Of a stretch of 64,000 bases of DNA, positions 10,350-23,705 are shown piece by piece (position 1 is the stretch's first letter; each line of letters opens with the position of its first letter). The stretch lies in assembly GCF_023856365.1 (NCBI RefSeq), contig NC_064540.1:16089191-16153190 (forward strand). The letters are read 5' to 3'. The notes below the pieces were generated by a model. It saw nothing but the letters and a program-made list of their open reading frames with translations, had not been told where the DNA came from and made no database searches. Origin of the DNA: Brienomyrus brachyistius. Lineage: Eukaryota; Chordata; Actinopteri; Osteoglossiformes; Mormyridae. The translations under genes and the position numbers were made by a program.

Positions 10350-12525
10350 TTGCTGTGGCAGCCTGTGGCTGCAGAGTGAAATGGAACAGCTGGTCAAGCC
10401 CCCCCTCCCTCCCCCCACCGCTCCTGTACCACTGACCCAGAGTCCCTGGCTTAGCACTCCTGGCATGCCCCCTGAGCCGATCCAAAACTTTCATCTCCTG
10501 ACAGTAGACAGCCAGCCACCGCAGATGTTAGTTTTCACGAGCGATAAATCATTCATAATGACTGGGGCCTGCTGTCATTTGGGCTAGCTGATCTTTTCCG
10601 AGATGATCTTTTACATAAACTCCTCCTGGATTGCGCCCTGGCTCATTAGTGCCAGAAACAGGGTGTTTGGCGAGCCGTCGCTCTTCCTATTGGCTGGAAT
10701 GCAGATATGGCCGGCCACTCATGTGCCTGATAGACGGCGGAGCGCCCAGCCGCCTGGCGCGATTGCCTGCTGCGGCAAGGACCTTCGGAGGTTTACACTT
10801 GATTAAACTGCTCAATAGTCGTTTTAATTCAAAACCGAAAAAAAAAGTAATGAGAAAATAAAATGCATAGATGCAATGTAATTGAGTTTGCTGATCATCC
10901 AGAAATCAAAGTGAGTTTGATTAGCAGGTTCTAATCATCCTCTAATGACCAGATTAAAAACAATCGCTTCTGTCCGCCCGGAAGGACTGGCGTCTGAGCT
11001 CTGACCAGCAGAGGGCAGTCTGGTGATCCTGTTCAAAAAACAGTAATAATAAGAATAGTAAAATCCTGTCAGCTTGTGTCACTTTTAAATTGCTTTGCAC
11101 ATTATATTTTGCCGCAATAAAAACAGCAAATTTCATATTAAGTGTTTTTTTTAAGCTGGGAAAGCCTAAAAGTTCACAGAATCATGTAAACATTTTTATC
11201 GCTGCATGATGAAAAAAAATGTGCCAAAATATCTAACATCCATACACAGACGGCTCTCTTGACATCCATTAGTCTTTAAGAAATGTGCTGCTTATAAATT
11301 ATGGTCAAAATAAATCGGTAGGACTCTTAGTTTTGATCCCGAAAAAGCCATCAGTGAGAAGCCAAACGCAGGCATCATGTAGAATTTATAATGAGTTTAA
11401 TACTGTCTGCGCTGGTGTGAAATACCCCTCAATGCTGCGGAGGGAAGACTACAGTGCAATCTGCAGAAACATCTCCGCTCCGTAATGATATGTGGCACAT
11501 TCAGTTCAGATGCTGCTTTCAGCTCTTCCTCCTGCAAGGAAGCTGAGACTCCAGCAGTTTTGAAACTGACTCCCGCACAGTTAAACATTGTCCCTGCCTG
11601 TAATTCAGGTAATCAAAAGGCCAAAGATGCAATGCTGATATTCGCCATTGCTCTCTAAACAAGGTTTTACTTGATCTAGAAAGTAAATTTGTTGATGTTG
11701 TTGATGTCAGATGAATTACTGACTAATGGCTGTTTATACTCACAGCAAGCAGCCAAATATCACATATCTCTGTGTATAACAAGCAAGTATACATCCCTCA
11801 AACCCTGACAGGTCGGGGTCTGATGGCCCAACAAAAAAGGCTGTTTTATCAACAGCCCAACCCCGGGTCCATTCAGTCTCACTCAAACCATCGAGCCACA
11901 CTCAACCTTCCAGCACCTTCCGCATAGACATTTCAGGAAAAGGAAAGGCTTGATTATGCAGAACAAAAAGTAACAATATTTCTCATTTATGTTCCTCCAA
12001 TAAACCATGACAGGCTTTAATTATCGGCTGAACCAAGGAAGCCATCGCAAAATAATGACTCCAGTGTCCTTCTCTTATTTTGCTCGGGCTTCTTCTAGGC
12101 CTCACTGTATTACTTCCCCTGCAATACAAGCAAGACTGACGTCCTCTGACAAGAGAAATGAATTCTGTGGCCCAGCGTGATCCCATCACAAACTGCAGCA
12201 TATAGGCTGCACAGATATACCAGCTGCTGCTTTAGATATATGATATGTGCTTCCATGTGATTTTCGAGGTGAGACTCATTAATGGGAATCCGGAAACTCA
12301 CTAATAAATGCCGTGCGTATACATTCATATACCGGGGATCTTCAGCCTGCACTGAACACCATCACATCCTCTCTAAAGGGTTGTGCATTTATCGCGTTCC
12401 CGGTTCTGGAGTTTGCCCCGTAATCCTGTGGGTTCCAGACCCTCCTGTTTTACCCCATACCTCTGCATTATCAGACAGCAAATTTTATACTACGGTATCT
12501 ATATGAGGCTAGCCTGGGGGGTATA
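10350..12525. other. Intergenic; short CpG/CCAAT-bearing patch at 10.64-10.80 kb
   Basis: The 10640-10800 part is GC/CpG-richer (GCCGTCGCTCTTCC, ATTGGCTGG, GACGGCGGAGCG) than its surroundings. No exon or TSS-like architecture can be shown. The rest is AT-rich and featureless. Confidence 0.4.
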
Positions 12526-12529
12526 AATG

Positions 12530-12795
12530 TTACCTCACTCCTCCTGCGGTGGGGATTTGAGCACCACCCCTCCCCCCGCCTAGATTTTGCACGCACTCCC
12601 AATGCTGTGTGGGTCCCCTCCTGCCATCCAGAGACGTGCAGTTAGGCTAATTGGTTTCTGTAACTCGGCTGTAGTGCATGTGCCCTGTGATGGACAGGCT
12701 GTGCCGCAGCCTTGCTGCCTGGGATAGGCTCCAGAGCTCCCTCTGTGATTGCGACCATGACCAGGGTAAGCGCTTAGGAGATGGATGGACGTGTT
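12530..12795 (+). repeat. Fish SINE/LINE-tail element, plus sense
   Basis: Modules seen in order: GGGGATTTGAGCACCACCCC, AGACGTGCAGTTAGGCTAAT, TGCCCTGTGATGGACAGGC, CTGGGATAGGCTCCAG, GGGTAAGCGCTTAGGAGATG and GATGGACG. The same order recurs at 48.06-48.37 kb and, inverted, at 33.0-33.13 kb. Confidence 0.8.
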
Positions 12796-12799
12796 ATTT

Positions 12800-15105
12800 G
12801 TTTATCTGCTCTCCAGAACTGCTAATCCAAAGCCGAGTCATGGTCAACTTTGCTCCCGGAAAAGCAGAGGACACGAGACACGCCGGACCGGCCGCCAGTC
12901 ACACTTTACCTACATTGTGTGATGAGCTCTAACGAAAAGGTCATATTAGAGAAAAAATCATGGGGACATTTACTGTAAAGGGGGCAGCAAAAATAAGATA
13001 TGCATCTTTTATATTCATTTTTACTTTGCTCAGAAATATATAAACTACGTCGAATCTTATGTAGGATTCCTGTGAATCTAGAGTTATCGATAAAATCATT
13101 ATGAACATTTATGAACCACTTATGAAGAGGTTATAAAATGTGCCCTTTATGTAAAATATTACCTAATTCCAGGAGACCGAGTGAAAAGCTTTTAGATTAA
13201 TGGCTAAACCCAGCAAGTAACCGCACTGCTTAATGCTGTAAATGGAAATACAATGTCGCGTTTGGTAAAACTTAATCTGTCATTGCAGCCATCAGCAACT
13301 TCACTTTACATATTTAAATATACATCAACTGTAACTATGGGTTTTCAAAAGTTTAATAATCTTTTCTCATGACATATTATGGAATTGTGACAATGTGGTA
13401 CATAAAATGATAACAGGGTTTAGAGAGCAAAGACAAGATAAGGTACAGAGCATTTAACCAAATAAAAGGTGTAGGATTACATCTGTTCACGCGATAATCA
13501 GACACAGGTGTGATGTCCGATCAGTACAAGGGTGATCCTGTATTTGCACATTAATAGCTGGTAATTAAGAGGAATGCATTTTTAATAAGTTTGAAGTGTT
13601 ATCTTTACACAGTGCCCCTGAGGGCAAAAGCTGCATTTTGTACATACAGTGATAATCATGGACCTCGACACAGTTAGAATTTTCCAGTTTCCTCCGCTGC
13701 TCGATCGGCCGCCCGCTCGCTGACACATTCAAAGGCGTGTGCTGAAATATTAATGTTTTCAAAATTTCATAACGATTTTCTTTGAACAAAAAAATGTCGG
13801 AAGGCATGCAGGCTTTTGCTGGTTGAAGTGAATCTTCTTCAATTACTGCGTTTTGAACAAAGGAAAGGAAGAAGATGTTTGCGTATGGAGAATGCAGATG
13901 TAATATTGTGACTGATTTAGACAGTTGTTTTATATTTAATACAGTACCTGGTGAGATAGTGCTAGAAGGTAATCACTATTTAGAATTATCAGGGTAACAT
14001 TTGTTTTAATTATTCATTGATTATTTACTGATTATTATTCAGTAGCATAAAGATATAAATGCTAAATTACTCATGCTGCTCATTAACATTTAACATTTTC
14101 TTTCAGTGACAGAAATTACATATCATTAAATTACGTGAACTAGAAACACAGGTTTATGACACCAATAGATTGTATCACAGAAACATGTGACCTTTACACC
14201 TCTATCAGCAGTCACATGATTATTAATCACATGATGAAGCGTCAGGAATTTCACAGCCTCGCTGGGGTGGGCTGTTCAGACCTTTATCCAGGGTTCAATG
14301 CAATATGACACATCGAGGGCGGCCCCTGCTGAATGGATCCACCACCCAGGAGATATAATCTATCCTTACGCACTTTTTTATATACGCATTAATTAATAAT
14401 CAATGTAGAAAACATTTCAATAATTCATTATCATAAATCATTTCACATAATTTGTACGACAGCGATATTGCATAGTGACATCATTGATTTGCCATTTCCA
14501 CAAAGATCAATACATAAATTGTTGGACATTAAATAGTCAAATTGAAATCCCACTCAGCTAAGACCTTGTGAGGACCACAATGTGTGGCCCGCTAGACTCA
14601 CCCTGTTCATAAGTAATGTCTGAAGACTGCCTTTCCCCGACATTTAAGCATAATAAAATGCACATCTATGGTGCATTAGAATGCATTTAAAGCGGCATTG
14701 AAAAACACCAAAAACAACTGAAGGTAACAACGGCATTAAGCACATTGAAATCCTCAAGCGTCCATATGATTTGTCTGTGTTCAGCTCCGTTTAAATCCTA
14801 CACGAAATGTCAACAGCGTCATCGCTGAAATGACTGAGAAGTGCTCTAGTGCTCTTTAGGAAACAGGTTATTTTTTTCACCGTTAAAGTGTCCCTTTTTT
14901 CAGAGGCATCAATAAAAATCTCGAGCAAACCTTTGAGTGTTACGTGATGCAGCTCTAACTGTGATGCATCTCCAGACGGTGACATGAATAGGTGCACCTG
15001 ATGGTATCTTCATGACCTCAGTTTTCGCCGCCATGTATCTGAATGGGCCATATATTCCATACCGTCGTGAGTTCGAGGCTGACTGTGAGGCCAGCCTCAC
15101 TCACC
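12800..15105. other. Intergenic, nothing recognised
   Basis: AT-rich DNA. The short open frames have no recognisable domain and no splice or start context. Confidence 0.45.
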
Positions 15106-15117
15106 TTTTTTGAGGTT

Positions 15118-15345
15118 GTTCTGTGGCTCAGTGGGCGAAGACTCTGTTCCCCGGCCTTGGCAGAATCGTCACGTGTCTGTGGGCCCTTGAGCAAGGCCCT
15201 TAACCCCCAGCTCCATGGCGGTCATAGATGGCTGCCCTTTAGTGTGATTCCCAAACTTGTTCTTGTGTGTTTCTTCATGGAGAGCAGGATGGGGTAGATG
15301 AAGAGACAGGTTCCCCACAGGGATCAATAAAGTAGCCTTAGATCC
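15118..15345 (+). repeat. tRNA-derived SINE, plus sense
   Basis: TGGCTCAGTGGGCGAAGACT matches a polymerase III A box. Downstream come CCTTGAGCAAGGCCCTTAAC and a 3' end CCCCACAGGGATCAATAAAG. These are the conserved head, body and tail of a common fish SINE. Confidence 0.75.
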
Positions 15346-15761
15346 TATTCTCCCCCACGTGACTCATCTGTTATTGCTGTTTATTCTGGTATTTAATCCG
15401 ACTCTGACGTCAACCTGCCTTTCCGCCATGATGGCTGTGTCTATTGCAAGCGGGAGCATCTTACCCCAGTAACAGGGGGTCCAGTTTTCAAAGAAAAGAA
15501 GAGTAAAAATGCTTCACGGTCTGCACCTCACGTATTATTACCATTTTGACATTTACCTCTGAAGAGGAGACATCTGAGATAAAATACTTATATACAGAAA
15601 ATAAAATATGTCACCATACTAATTAGGTTCAACAGATACCTTTTTGGACTATAATAGAGAGTTTTTAAGGGCATCTCCTCCCATTCGGAACCTCTTAACA
15701 CATGTTCTATACCTCTGACATCTCTGCAGTCTTTGCTTTATATTTATCTGGCTCTCAGTCT

Positions 15762-16195
15762 GCAGTATGCTGGGGCACTGCGTGCAGTGGCTCTCTCTGA
15801 GTCAGGATCTGCTAAATCCACTGTGATGTCAACTGCGGTATGCTGCAGCACTGCGTGCAGTGGCTTTCTCTGAGTCAGGATCTACTAAATCCACCATGCT
15901 GTCATCTTCGGTATGCTGTGACAATGCGTGCTGTGACTCTCTCTGAATCAGAATCTGCTAAATCCATCATAATTTCATCTGTGGTACGCTGTGACACTGC
16001 ATGCAGTGGCTCTCTCTGAATCAGAATCTGCTAAATCCATGTGCTGTCATCTGCGGTACGCTGCGACACTGCCTGCAGTGGCTCTCTCTGAGTCAGAATC
16101 TGCTATATCCATCGTAATGTCATCTGCGGTATGCTGGGGCACTGCGTGCAGTGGATCTCTTCGAGTCAGGATCTGGTAAATCCACTTTGATGTCC
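15762..16195. repeat. 73-bp minisatellite, about six copies
   Basis: Each unit contains GTATGCTG, then CACTGCGTGCAGTGGCTCTC, CTGAGTCAG, ATCTGCTAAATCCA and TGTCATC. Copies diverge by roughly 10-20 %. CACTGCGTGCAGTG is a near-perfect palindrome within each unit. The 62-residue frame over it is an artefact of the period. Confidence 0.9.
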
Positions 16196-16385
16196 CTTTC
16201 CCTCTCCCTGGTGCAGATAGGCTTCTATACCATTATAGACCCTTTAATGGAGTTTACACAGGCAGTAAAGAATGATCCCCAGCTGCACTTTCTGCTTCAC
16301 CTTTTCTAGAGGAGGTCAGTTTTGCAGCAATATCCCGGGTAACACTAGAGCATGCAAATAATGCGGCATTGAGCAATTAAGTGTT

Positions 16386-16576
16386 AGTTACATACTGATC
16401 TCATGTTCGATCATCATTAATGAATTGTGAGGCATGTTTTTTTCAAACACTATATTTGTTTCTATATCTGTTAATTCTGTGAATCTTTGAAAACTACTGA
16501 AGGAACAAGTAATGAATAACACCAGTGAAATACTGGTCTCATGTTTGTTCATCATTAATGAATCGTGAAGCATTGT
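16386..16576. repeat. Direct repeat pair of about 50 bp
   Basis: CTCATGTTCGATCATCATTAATGAATTGTGAGGCATG-type sequence at 16401-16437 recurs at 16537-16573 with few changes, preceded in each case by ATACTG. A related but weaker copy (TGTACTGATCCCATTG) sits inside the adjacent TIR element, so the pair probably derives from the same family. Confidence 0.65.
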
Positions 16577-16600
16577 TTGTCTCCGGCAGCTACTCTATTA

Positions 16601-17106
16601 GGTCATACTTTACTTGAGGGGACACATAATGTGTTAGTACAGCAGGGGTGGGCAGTATTATCCACAAAGGCCGGTGTGTATGCGGCTTTTTGGGGTAACC
16701 TTTAGGTCAGCTGTTCAAACCCAGGCGTGAGAACTCTTCATCCAATCAGTCCTCTAATTAGTAATATAATTAGTGAGCTGCAGTGAAAACCTGCACACAC
16801 AGCGGCCCTTTCTGAACAAGCTTGGCCACCCCTGTAGTACTTTTACTTAAATTAATTAACCAGTAACTAAGTGTTACTTATGTACTGATCCCATTGTTAT
16901 TCATCACTTAAATCAACAAAGATGGTTCATGCATTCCATTCAGGAACTATATTAGTTAACAGTTAACTAATTATAGTTAATAATTATCTATTATAGTTCC
17001 CGCATGGAATACATCAACTGTCTTAATTAATGACGAGCTAACACTTAGTCAATGCATTAAGTAGAAACTACTGCAATATCTGTGTCCCCTCAAGTGAAGT
17101 GTTACC
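16601..17106. mobile_element. Non-autonomous DNA transposon with 26-bp TIRs
   Basis: The left end GGTCATACTTTACTTGAGGG (16601-16626 with GACACA) and the inverted right end (17081-17106) match at 23 of 26 positions. The interior has a large palindromic section around GTTAACAGTTAACTAATTAT. No coding capacity. No clear TSD was found. It is interrupted by a hAT-type MITE. Confidence 0.75.
16643..16834. mobile_element. hAT-type MITE nested in the TIR element
   Basis: The 192-bp element has ends CAGGGGTGGGCA and, inverted, CAGGGGTGGCCA. It is flanked by TAGTACAG (16635-16642) and TAGTACTT (16835-16842), an 8-bp TSD with 6/8 identity. Terminal CAGGG and 8-bp duplication are hAT traits. Confidence 0.8.
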
Positions 17107-17109
17107 ATA

Positions 17110-19670
17110 TTCTGAATTAAAAACAAATAAGTGATTGCAGCCGGTTAATCTGAACGAGAGTTAAACCAACCATATCTCACACATCACTTCCTGGGATAGG
17201 ATCAGCAGCTACGATGCCAAAGCACCTGGAAGGGAAGTCGACAGATTCACCCGAGTCCTTTTTATGAAGCTTTTAATGAAGCTGCTCTTAATCTTAAATC
17301 AAGGAATCCCAGATTTATTCTTATAAAGCAGAATACTGAAGGAATCTTTAATACTTAAAAAACAACTGGATATTCAATAGATAAATAGTTACTGAAATGC
17401 TATAGCTAACTTTAAGGGTGATGTCAGTTGGCAGATTTTATGACTTTTGTATTATTCTTACAGGTCTGTGCATATTTTCCAGTGTCATACTTGCAGAGAT
17501 ATTTTCAGCATGACCTTTTTAGGAGATTTAAAGGGGAGCAGTTTTATTATAATATGTCATAATTTTGGACTGCCATTTCTCGCATCTATAACCAGCACTC
17601 ACTCCCTACAAGAATGCCATCAAAGAGGTCACAGTATCCCTTGGAAACGTAGGTCAGAACGAACTAAATTTTAATGCAATTTCATTTTAATGAAAGTAAC
17701 TAATCGCTGGGCTTAATTCCCTCCTTGCCCAAAACAAGCAACAATCAATCCTGTTGTTGGATGTTGGCCAGCAGACGTTCAGTCCTAATACCACTGCAAC
17801 ACCTGCAGCTCAATTAGTTAGATAAATTACTTACTGCTCAAAGGTTAAAGACCAAAAGCACATGGGTCAAATCACTGAATGGATAGTCATGTTTAAGACT
17901 GTTGTCATAATAACTTATCAAAGTACTAATGTTGTCTGCCAATAAATGTGATTGGTCAAATTACTGTAACCACATGAGCGGAACAAATGTCACTGAGTCG
18001 TTTTTCATTCCAGTTGTATCACTGGTATACTGAACACTTGAGAGTTTTTTGATGTTTCTATTAATTATAGTGATTAATGGCAGCCTAAACCGATTTCACG
18101 TTGAATGGAATTCTCTACCCATATTGCTGAATTCTTTAAATACTTTCTCAAAACCAGAGGGTCCCTTTAGTAATTAGCGGCCCGGTGTGAACTAACATAA
18201 CAGATAATCACTAGATGTTTGCCAGTGCAATCACAGCACAGAGAAGTAGACACACAAGATCGCAGGCAGCTGGACTCACAGAGGACTGTGCACCAATAAA
18301 GGAGGAGGCTGCTTCTGGCAATCATCCCACCAAGGAAATAGATGACAGGGCGTGAACTTCCTGGCTGAGACTGAAGGCACATAACTTGACAGCGGTTTGC
18401 GGGGAACATGTGTGACCTCACTCATGGATCGAAAGATCTCTACTGCAACTTATAATAATGCTACTGTTACTAATACTACTGCTACTAGTAGTACTCTTAC
18501 TAATACTACTTTTAAATTAGAAGTATTGCAACAATAATACTACTAATTGAATGATATAATAAAATTAAAATAATAATAGCACAACATAATAATAATAATA
18601 ATAATAAGGTGTGTGTCCCCCTGCAAGAGTATCCCCGTCATTAAGATCTTGTTGTTTAAATTAATCCTGTAGTATCTTCTGTATCGTTAGCCTTCAACAA
18701 TCAGGAAAAATATACTTCATTAATCCCCAACCACAAGCCTCGCCGTACCCATGAATCTCCCAACATAAGTGCAGCGAATTTGTTAGAGATCTGCAAGCAT
18801 CATCAATACAGTATAAATGTACTTAACAGTCACATTATTGTAGTCAAGCTGGTATTTATGAGCTGACCGTGTGCTTCCTGCTATACTCTCACTATACTCT
18901 ATATGAAGCAAGCACGCCTTTGAAAAACTACCTTAATTTGTATAAGAGCAGAAGGCATTGCATGCGAGTGAGTCTTTGAGCAGCTTCATGAAGAATTATA
19001 CTTGAACAGACATTTTGTAAAACACAGCCCTGCATTTACTTAATGCAAAACTTCTAGTGTTAAAAAGAAATGTATCCAGATGAAATAGAAAGAGGTCAAT
19101 GCATTATTTCATTATTTCCAAAGCATATGAACCAATTTTAACATGCAATTATAAGGGAAATGACAAATTTCCACAGTGCTGTGTGCTGTTTTAACTACTC
19201 TGTGAATTTAAATGCTTGTGCATTAGAGGGGTGAAAATGGTTTACAGTACAGAGTCTTCCTTGATAAACGAAAGGCGGAAAATGAAATTATAATATTTAT
19301 TAAATTGAGGGTAGCATGTGTATTTGTGATGTATACACTGTGTCATTGGGGAAACACATTATCTCTGAAAATACACATTTTGACCTAAATTGTGTATCCT
19401 AAGCATTTTACTCTTTATTTGCTCTCCTGTGGTGGTCCTCAATTGGGGACGCCCTCATCTTATCTACGCATTGAACATACTTGATCTGATCACAGTGAAG
19501 GTTTCTCACACAGAACCACCCCATTCTCTCTCTATACTTTTCCCTAAATCAGCCCACTTACAAACATTCAAGATCATTCCTGTCTGATGCCTATATTTAA
19601 TAGACACTTTTATCCAAAGTGATTTTTTTCTGAAAGCAGGACCGGGGTGTCACTGAGGGACAACAACAGC
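17110..19670. other. Intergenic; small trinucleotide tracts only
   Basis: (ACT)n-like sequence at about 18452-18512 and (AAT)7 at about 18588-18607 are the only structured parts. No gene was seen. Confidence 0.45.
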
Positions 19671-19760
19671 GCAACAATTCTGCTGAACTGAGGATTCAAG
19701 CAAGCAACCTTCTGGTCACAAACATAGGATCCTGACCCAGCGAGCCACACGCATAGCGGG
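19670..19760 (-). repeat. SINE remnant, minus sense
   Basis: GCAAGCAACCTTCTGGTCAC, then AGGATCCTGACCCAGCGAGC, is the reversed B-box/A-box order of a fish tRNA-SINE. A similar remnant lies at 27.4 kb. Confidence 0.6.
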
Positions 19761-19764
19761 CAGC

Positions 19765-22700
19765 AGAGCATACACACATATAAAGATCAGTGAGCTGAAG
19801 AACTTAAACAGAATAAACACATGCAAACCCACACAGCAGCTGGTGTGATTGGAGAGCATCACACAAAAGGTAGGATATGTATAACGGGTTGGTGGTATAA
19901 CGGGTTGGTGAGAACTGGCATCTAGGCTGCCCCCCCTCCCCCCCCCCCCACCCTGTGCTGCATGATTCCTGGAATAGCCTGCCGATTCAGAGTAAGCCTG
20001 CAGTGGATGTGTTAGCATGTGCAGAGATGCCCGGTAAGAACCCTGTTGGACATCAGCAAAAGCTCTGACAGGATTTACCAGTAGGGCACCAACATTCATC
20101 ATTTAGTAGGGAGAAAGTGTGTCGGATTTTCGAAAATGATTAAAAACATCATCATCTGAAATACCCCTAATATCTGGTATTCCTTATTGCGATGAGAAGG
20201 GACTGATGAGAAAATGCTTTACACTTGATTTCAGATGTTGTTGAGTCGTACATGTTTTTACAGCTTGGGAGTGATGACATTTCTTGCCAGTGAAGCGGAG
20301 ATTAGAGGAGCAGACTGGGAGAGGAAAGGTTGCTGGGATTTAGCCCATGAAGGGCATTAGCGTATTTGTTTACTGGCCATTGAATCCAGAAGTCGGAAGG
20401 ACAGAGGGCAGCACAGACCTTCAGTTTCCACTGGCTTTCTTACAATTTTCCTGTCATTTCGCTACAATGCGCAGACTGTGTCGTCTGTGAAAGCACCCCG
20501 ACACTTGAATTTGCAGATTTAATGCATAATTGAAAATGATTATTTTTGATGGTATTTTAATTCTGACAGGGACTAAATGACACACTGGGCTTAGCGGCAT
20601 TTACTCACGGCTTTCCGGAGTCATCTGCGATAATCTTCAAAGACTGAGAAGAAGGGGACCTGATGTTGGTAAGACCAGGTAAAGCTGGATTCCCAAGTTT
20701 GAAGCCAGTGATCCACCTTCACCAGGTTCCCTGAGATACAGCATCTAACCCATTTATTCCCAGTTTGGCCCAGATTAAATTTACAAATAATTGATATGAT
20801 TGGTAAAAAGGATATTCTGTTTTATCTATATGATATGACTCAGGCAAATTACAATTCTGCCATTTTCTAGCCACAAGGAATAAAATTGTTACAGCTGTCT
20901 TAAAAGTGTTTTCTGAATACGCTGCCTTTTAAAACTTTTTCTAAAAGTCGTAAATATTTTCTGTAAATAATTTCTCAGTTCATATATTCATTTATGTAAT
21001 TCAGAGTCAGATCCAAGGAGACTTAGATGGGAAACACAGAAAAACTGAGTAACAAATAAATTACATGGTTACATTCTGTCTTTAATCTGCATTTTCCCAT
21101 CGTTCTGACCCTCCGCTGGCATGTATATCATGGCAGATTTATCCTCTGCAGTCTGCCCGCACTTCTCCTCTGTCGCTCCGTGTTCTTGCCCCCCTCCCAC
21201 ACTGCCCACCGCACCTCCGGTGAGAAGGTCTCTGTCTACTGGGTTAGGGGTAGCTGCTTCTTCAAAAACAAAACTCAGTGTCTCATTAGGAGGGATGTGA
21301 TTTGATGTGTCGTGTCAAACCGCGACCCCAGACACAAATGAAACCTGAACGCGCTGCGTCAGCGTCACAGCTGAAGGGGAACTCTGTGCCCATGCCAGGG
21401 CGGCCACATGCTCGCATCAATGTATAGTCAGTGGACTTTCGGAGTGTTTTTTTTCCTACCTTTTTTGTGAAGACCACGGGATTAACTAGATTGCTTTTTA
21501 TAAAATGTCAAAGGTACATATTTCAGTGACACGCATGGAAATGTCAGCCAAAACCACAGGGAAATATATAAATATATATAATCAATTTAAAAAAAAAAAA
21601 AAAGAGGAGAGGGGGAATTTGTAAAAAAAAAAAAAAATAAAAAATCAGACGACTCAAAATTACAGAGAAGGTCAAACAGTAAGTTCTCTGGCTTGCTATG
21701 TTAGTATACGTTAAATATTACTCTGCTTTTGCTACTGTAAGTGAAAAATCTACTTAACACAGAGCCGGGTAGAGGCACCCCTCATAGATAGTGTATCAGC
21801 AGGCAGAGTGAAAGCACCATTCTGACATTATATATCACCAGGAAAGTTTTAATCTGCCCTCTATCCTGTATTAACTGGCAAAAAAAGGAAGGATTAGGAA
21901 ATACAGGCCCTGCCACAGGAAGTCCGCAGCGCCTACAGCAGCTCCGTATGCATCCCTCAGGTGGGGGGGGGGAGGTGGGTGTGTGGATTCTCTGCTTTAG
22001 TAGGCATGGGCCCCCCCTCCCACACTCTTCAGCTCCAAATTTATAGAGGAGTCAGAGACATACTGAGCTTACAATGTGTTGTGAGAACTCAGGAAGAAAT
22101 GGGGGGCGGGGGGGGGGGCATGTGTAAAAATGCGATGGTGAAGCCACGCCTCCCGTTTGGGCAATGCGCCACATCAACGGCGCTTCACACGTCCCCGAGT
22201 GACAGAGCAGCCCTAAATATAGCCGCTCATCTGAGGACGAGCGCGAGGCTCTGGGTCGCAATCATTTCAGTTATTTTCCTCCTAGATTGAACATCTGTTC
22301 GCTAATTTCACAGGAATCGGGAGGACTGATTATTTATGAGCTGACAGGGAAATAACGAGTCAGATAAAGAAAAACGACACAGCCAGGAACTCACCTTGAA
22401 AAGGCCCATTTTGGAGGCAACTTCGGAAAAGAAAGACGAGGCGAGTACTAAAGGAAAGGAAGGACTGACAGCGGCTCGTGGAAAAAGTCTCTCGGAGTGC
22501 TTTTCCCCATAATTGTTACCTTGCACTGTAACATAAGGCGACATTTCTTGGAGTGAAACAAAGGGAGGTTGATTGTTCCATAACTATGATGCTCACAGCT
22601 ACAGTGCTTGTATCAGAAATGGCTGGAACTCTTCAATAACATTTGCCTAGATGGCATGCTTCTGTCACTGCTCCTCTTTCTGTCTGTCATTCCGCACTTC

Positions 22701-23530
22701 CTCCATCGGGGCATCGTTATTTGGTGACAAGGCGTAAAAGAGTCCTCACAGAGTGGATGTGACAGCCTGAAACCTCTCTTTCCAACACAAGGCCCAACAT
22801 CCCCTGCACTTGTCACAGTATACGAGTATAAATGGAGCCACTAGGTCTATAAACACAAACCACTGCTCTGATTTTTTTTTTTTTTAAAAGCCAGTTATCA
22901 TGTTATATACGGCAGTAAACAAGCCCTTAGCACTACTTTGCCAGACAAATATGTCTCAGTGTATTTGACACAGTGATTCAACATTATACCAATGGGGAAC
23001 TTCCTGCATCTCAGAAATCTGTAAGGTGAACACTGATGAACAGGAAGAAATGACCGCTTTTAAGTGCGTTGGCGGTGACTGTCGCTAAATCCCAGCGTTT
23101 AACAAGTGCGAGAGTCTTAAGCTGGGATCGGTAAGAGAAGGTCAGTGGAATAAAGAGAATTCAAATTAAAGCCGAAATTAGTACACGCAAATTAAAAAAG
23201 ATGTAGTAAATAGAGCAAATTGAAGTATGAACTTCACAATAATTGGTAAGAAAATGTAATTAGTTCTTGCATATAGGCAGCCTTTGTAAATGCAAATGCT
23301 GCACATGATCTTGAAAAATGACCCAGACATTCGATTTACATATTTGATATTTATGTAGCAACATACTTAATTGTTTTTAATTACGCAAAATGAGGTTTTA
23401 TACTTCAACTGTTATTTGTCTTCATTGCATGTAACTATACATTAATACGATTCTAACCTACGTATTCCAAATCGATTTCCGTAGCATGAAATGTCACACT
23501 TTTTTATAAATGTGGACACAGAGAAGCAGC
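19765..23530. other. Intergenic; short homopolymers only
   Basis: Poly(C)/(G)-rich patches at about 19931-19950 and 22100-22119, and A-rich tracts at about 21588-21646. A 19-bp direct duplication of TATAACGGGTTGGTG occurs at 19879-19911. No exon was recognised. Confidence 0.45.
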
Positions 23531-23539
23531 CTCCGTTAT

Positions 23540-23705
23540 CGTATATCTGCCGTCTTTCCGGGCTCGGCGGAGGCGTGCGGGACTCGCAGCGGGATGTGAA
23601 GCCGGGGATCGCGGCTGCACGTGTTATCTGATCACCGGCTTCAGCTCGGCTCCGGAGTGCAGCAGGAATCAAAGTCGTGAGTCGGCCCCAGCTGGGGAAG
23701 AAACA
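23540..23705. promoter_or_regulatory. Short CpG-rich patch
   Basis: This 165-bp stretch is visibly GC- and CpG-rich (CCGGGCTCGGCGGAGGCGTG, GGGGATCGCGGCTGCACG) inside AT-rich flanks. It could be a small CpG island or enhancer, or a young unmethylated insert. No TATA box, start codon context or splice donor supports a promoter. Confidence 0.3.
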
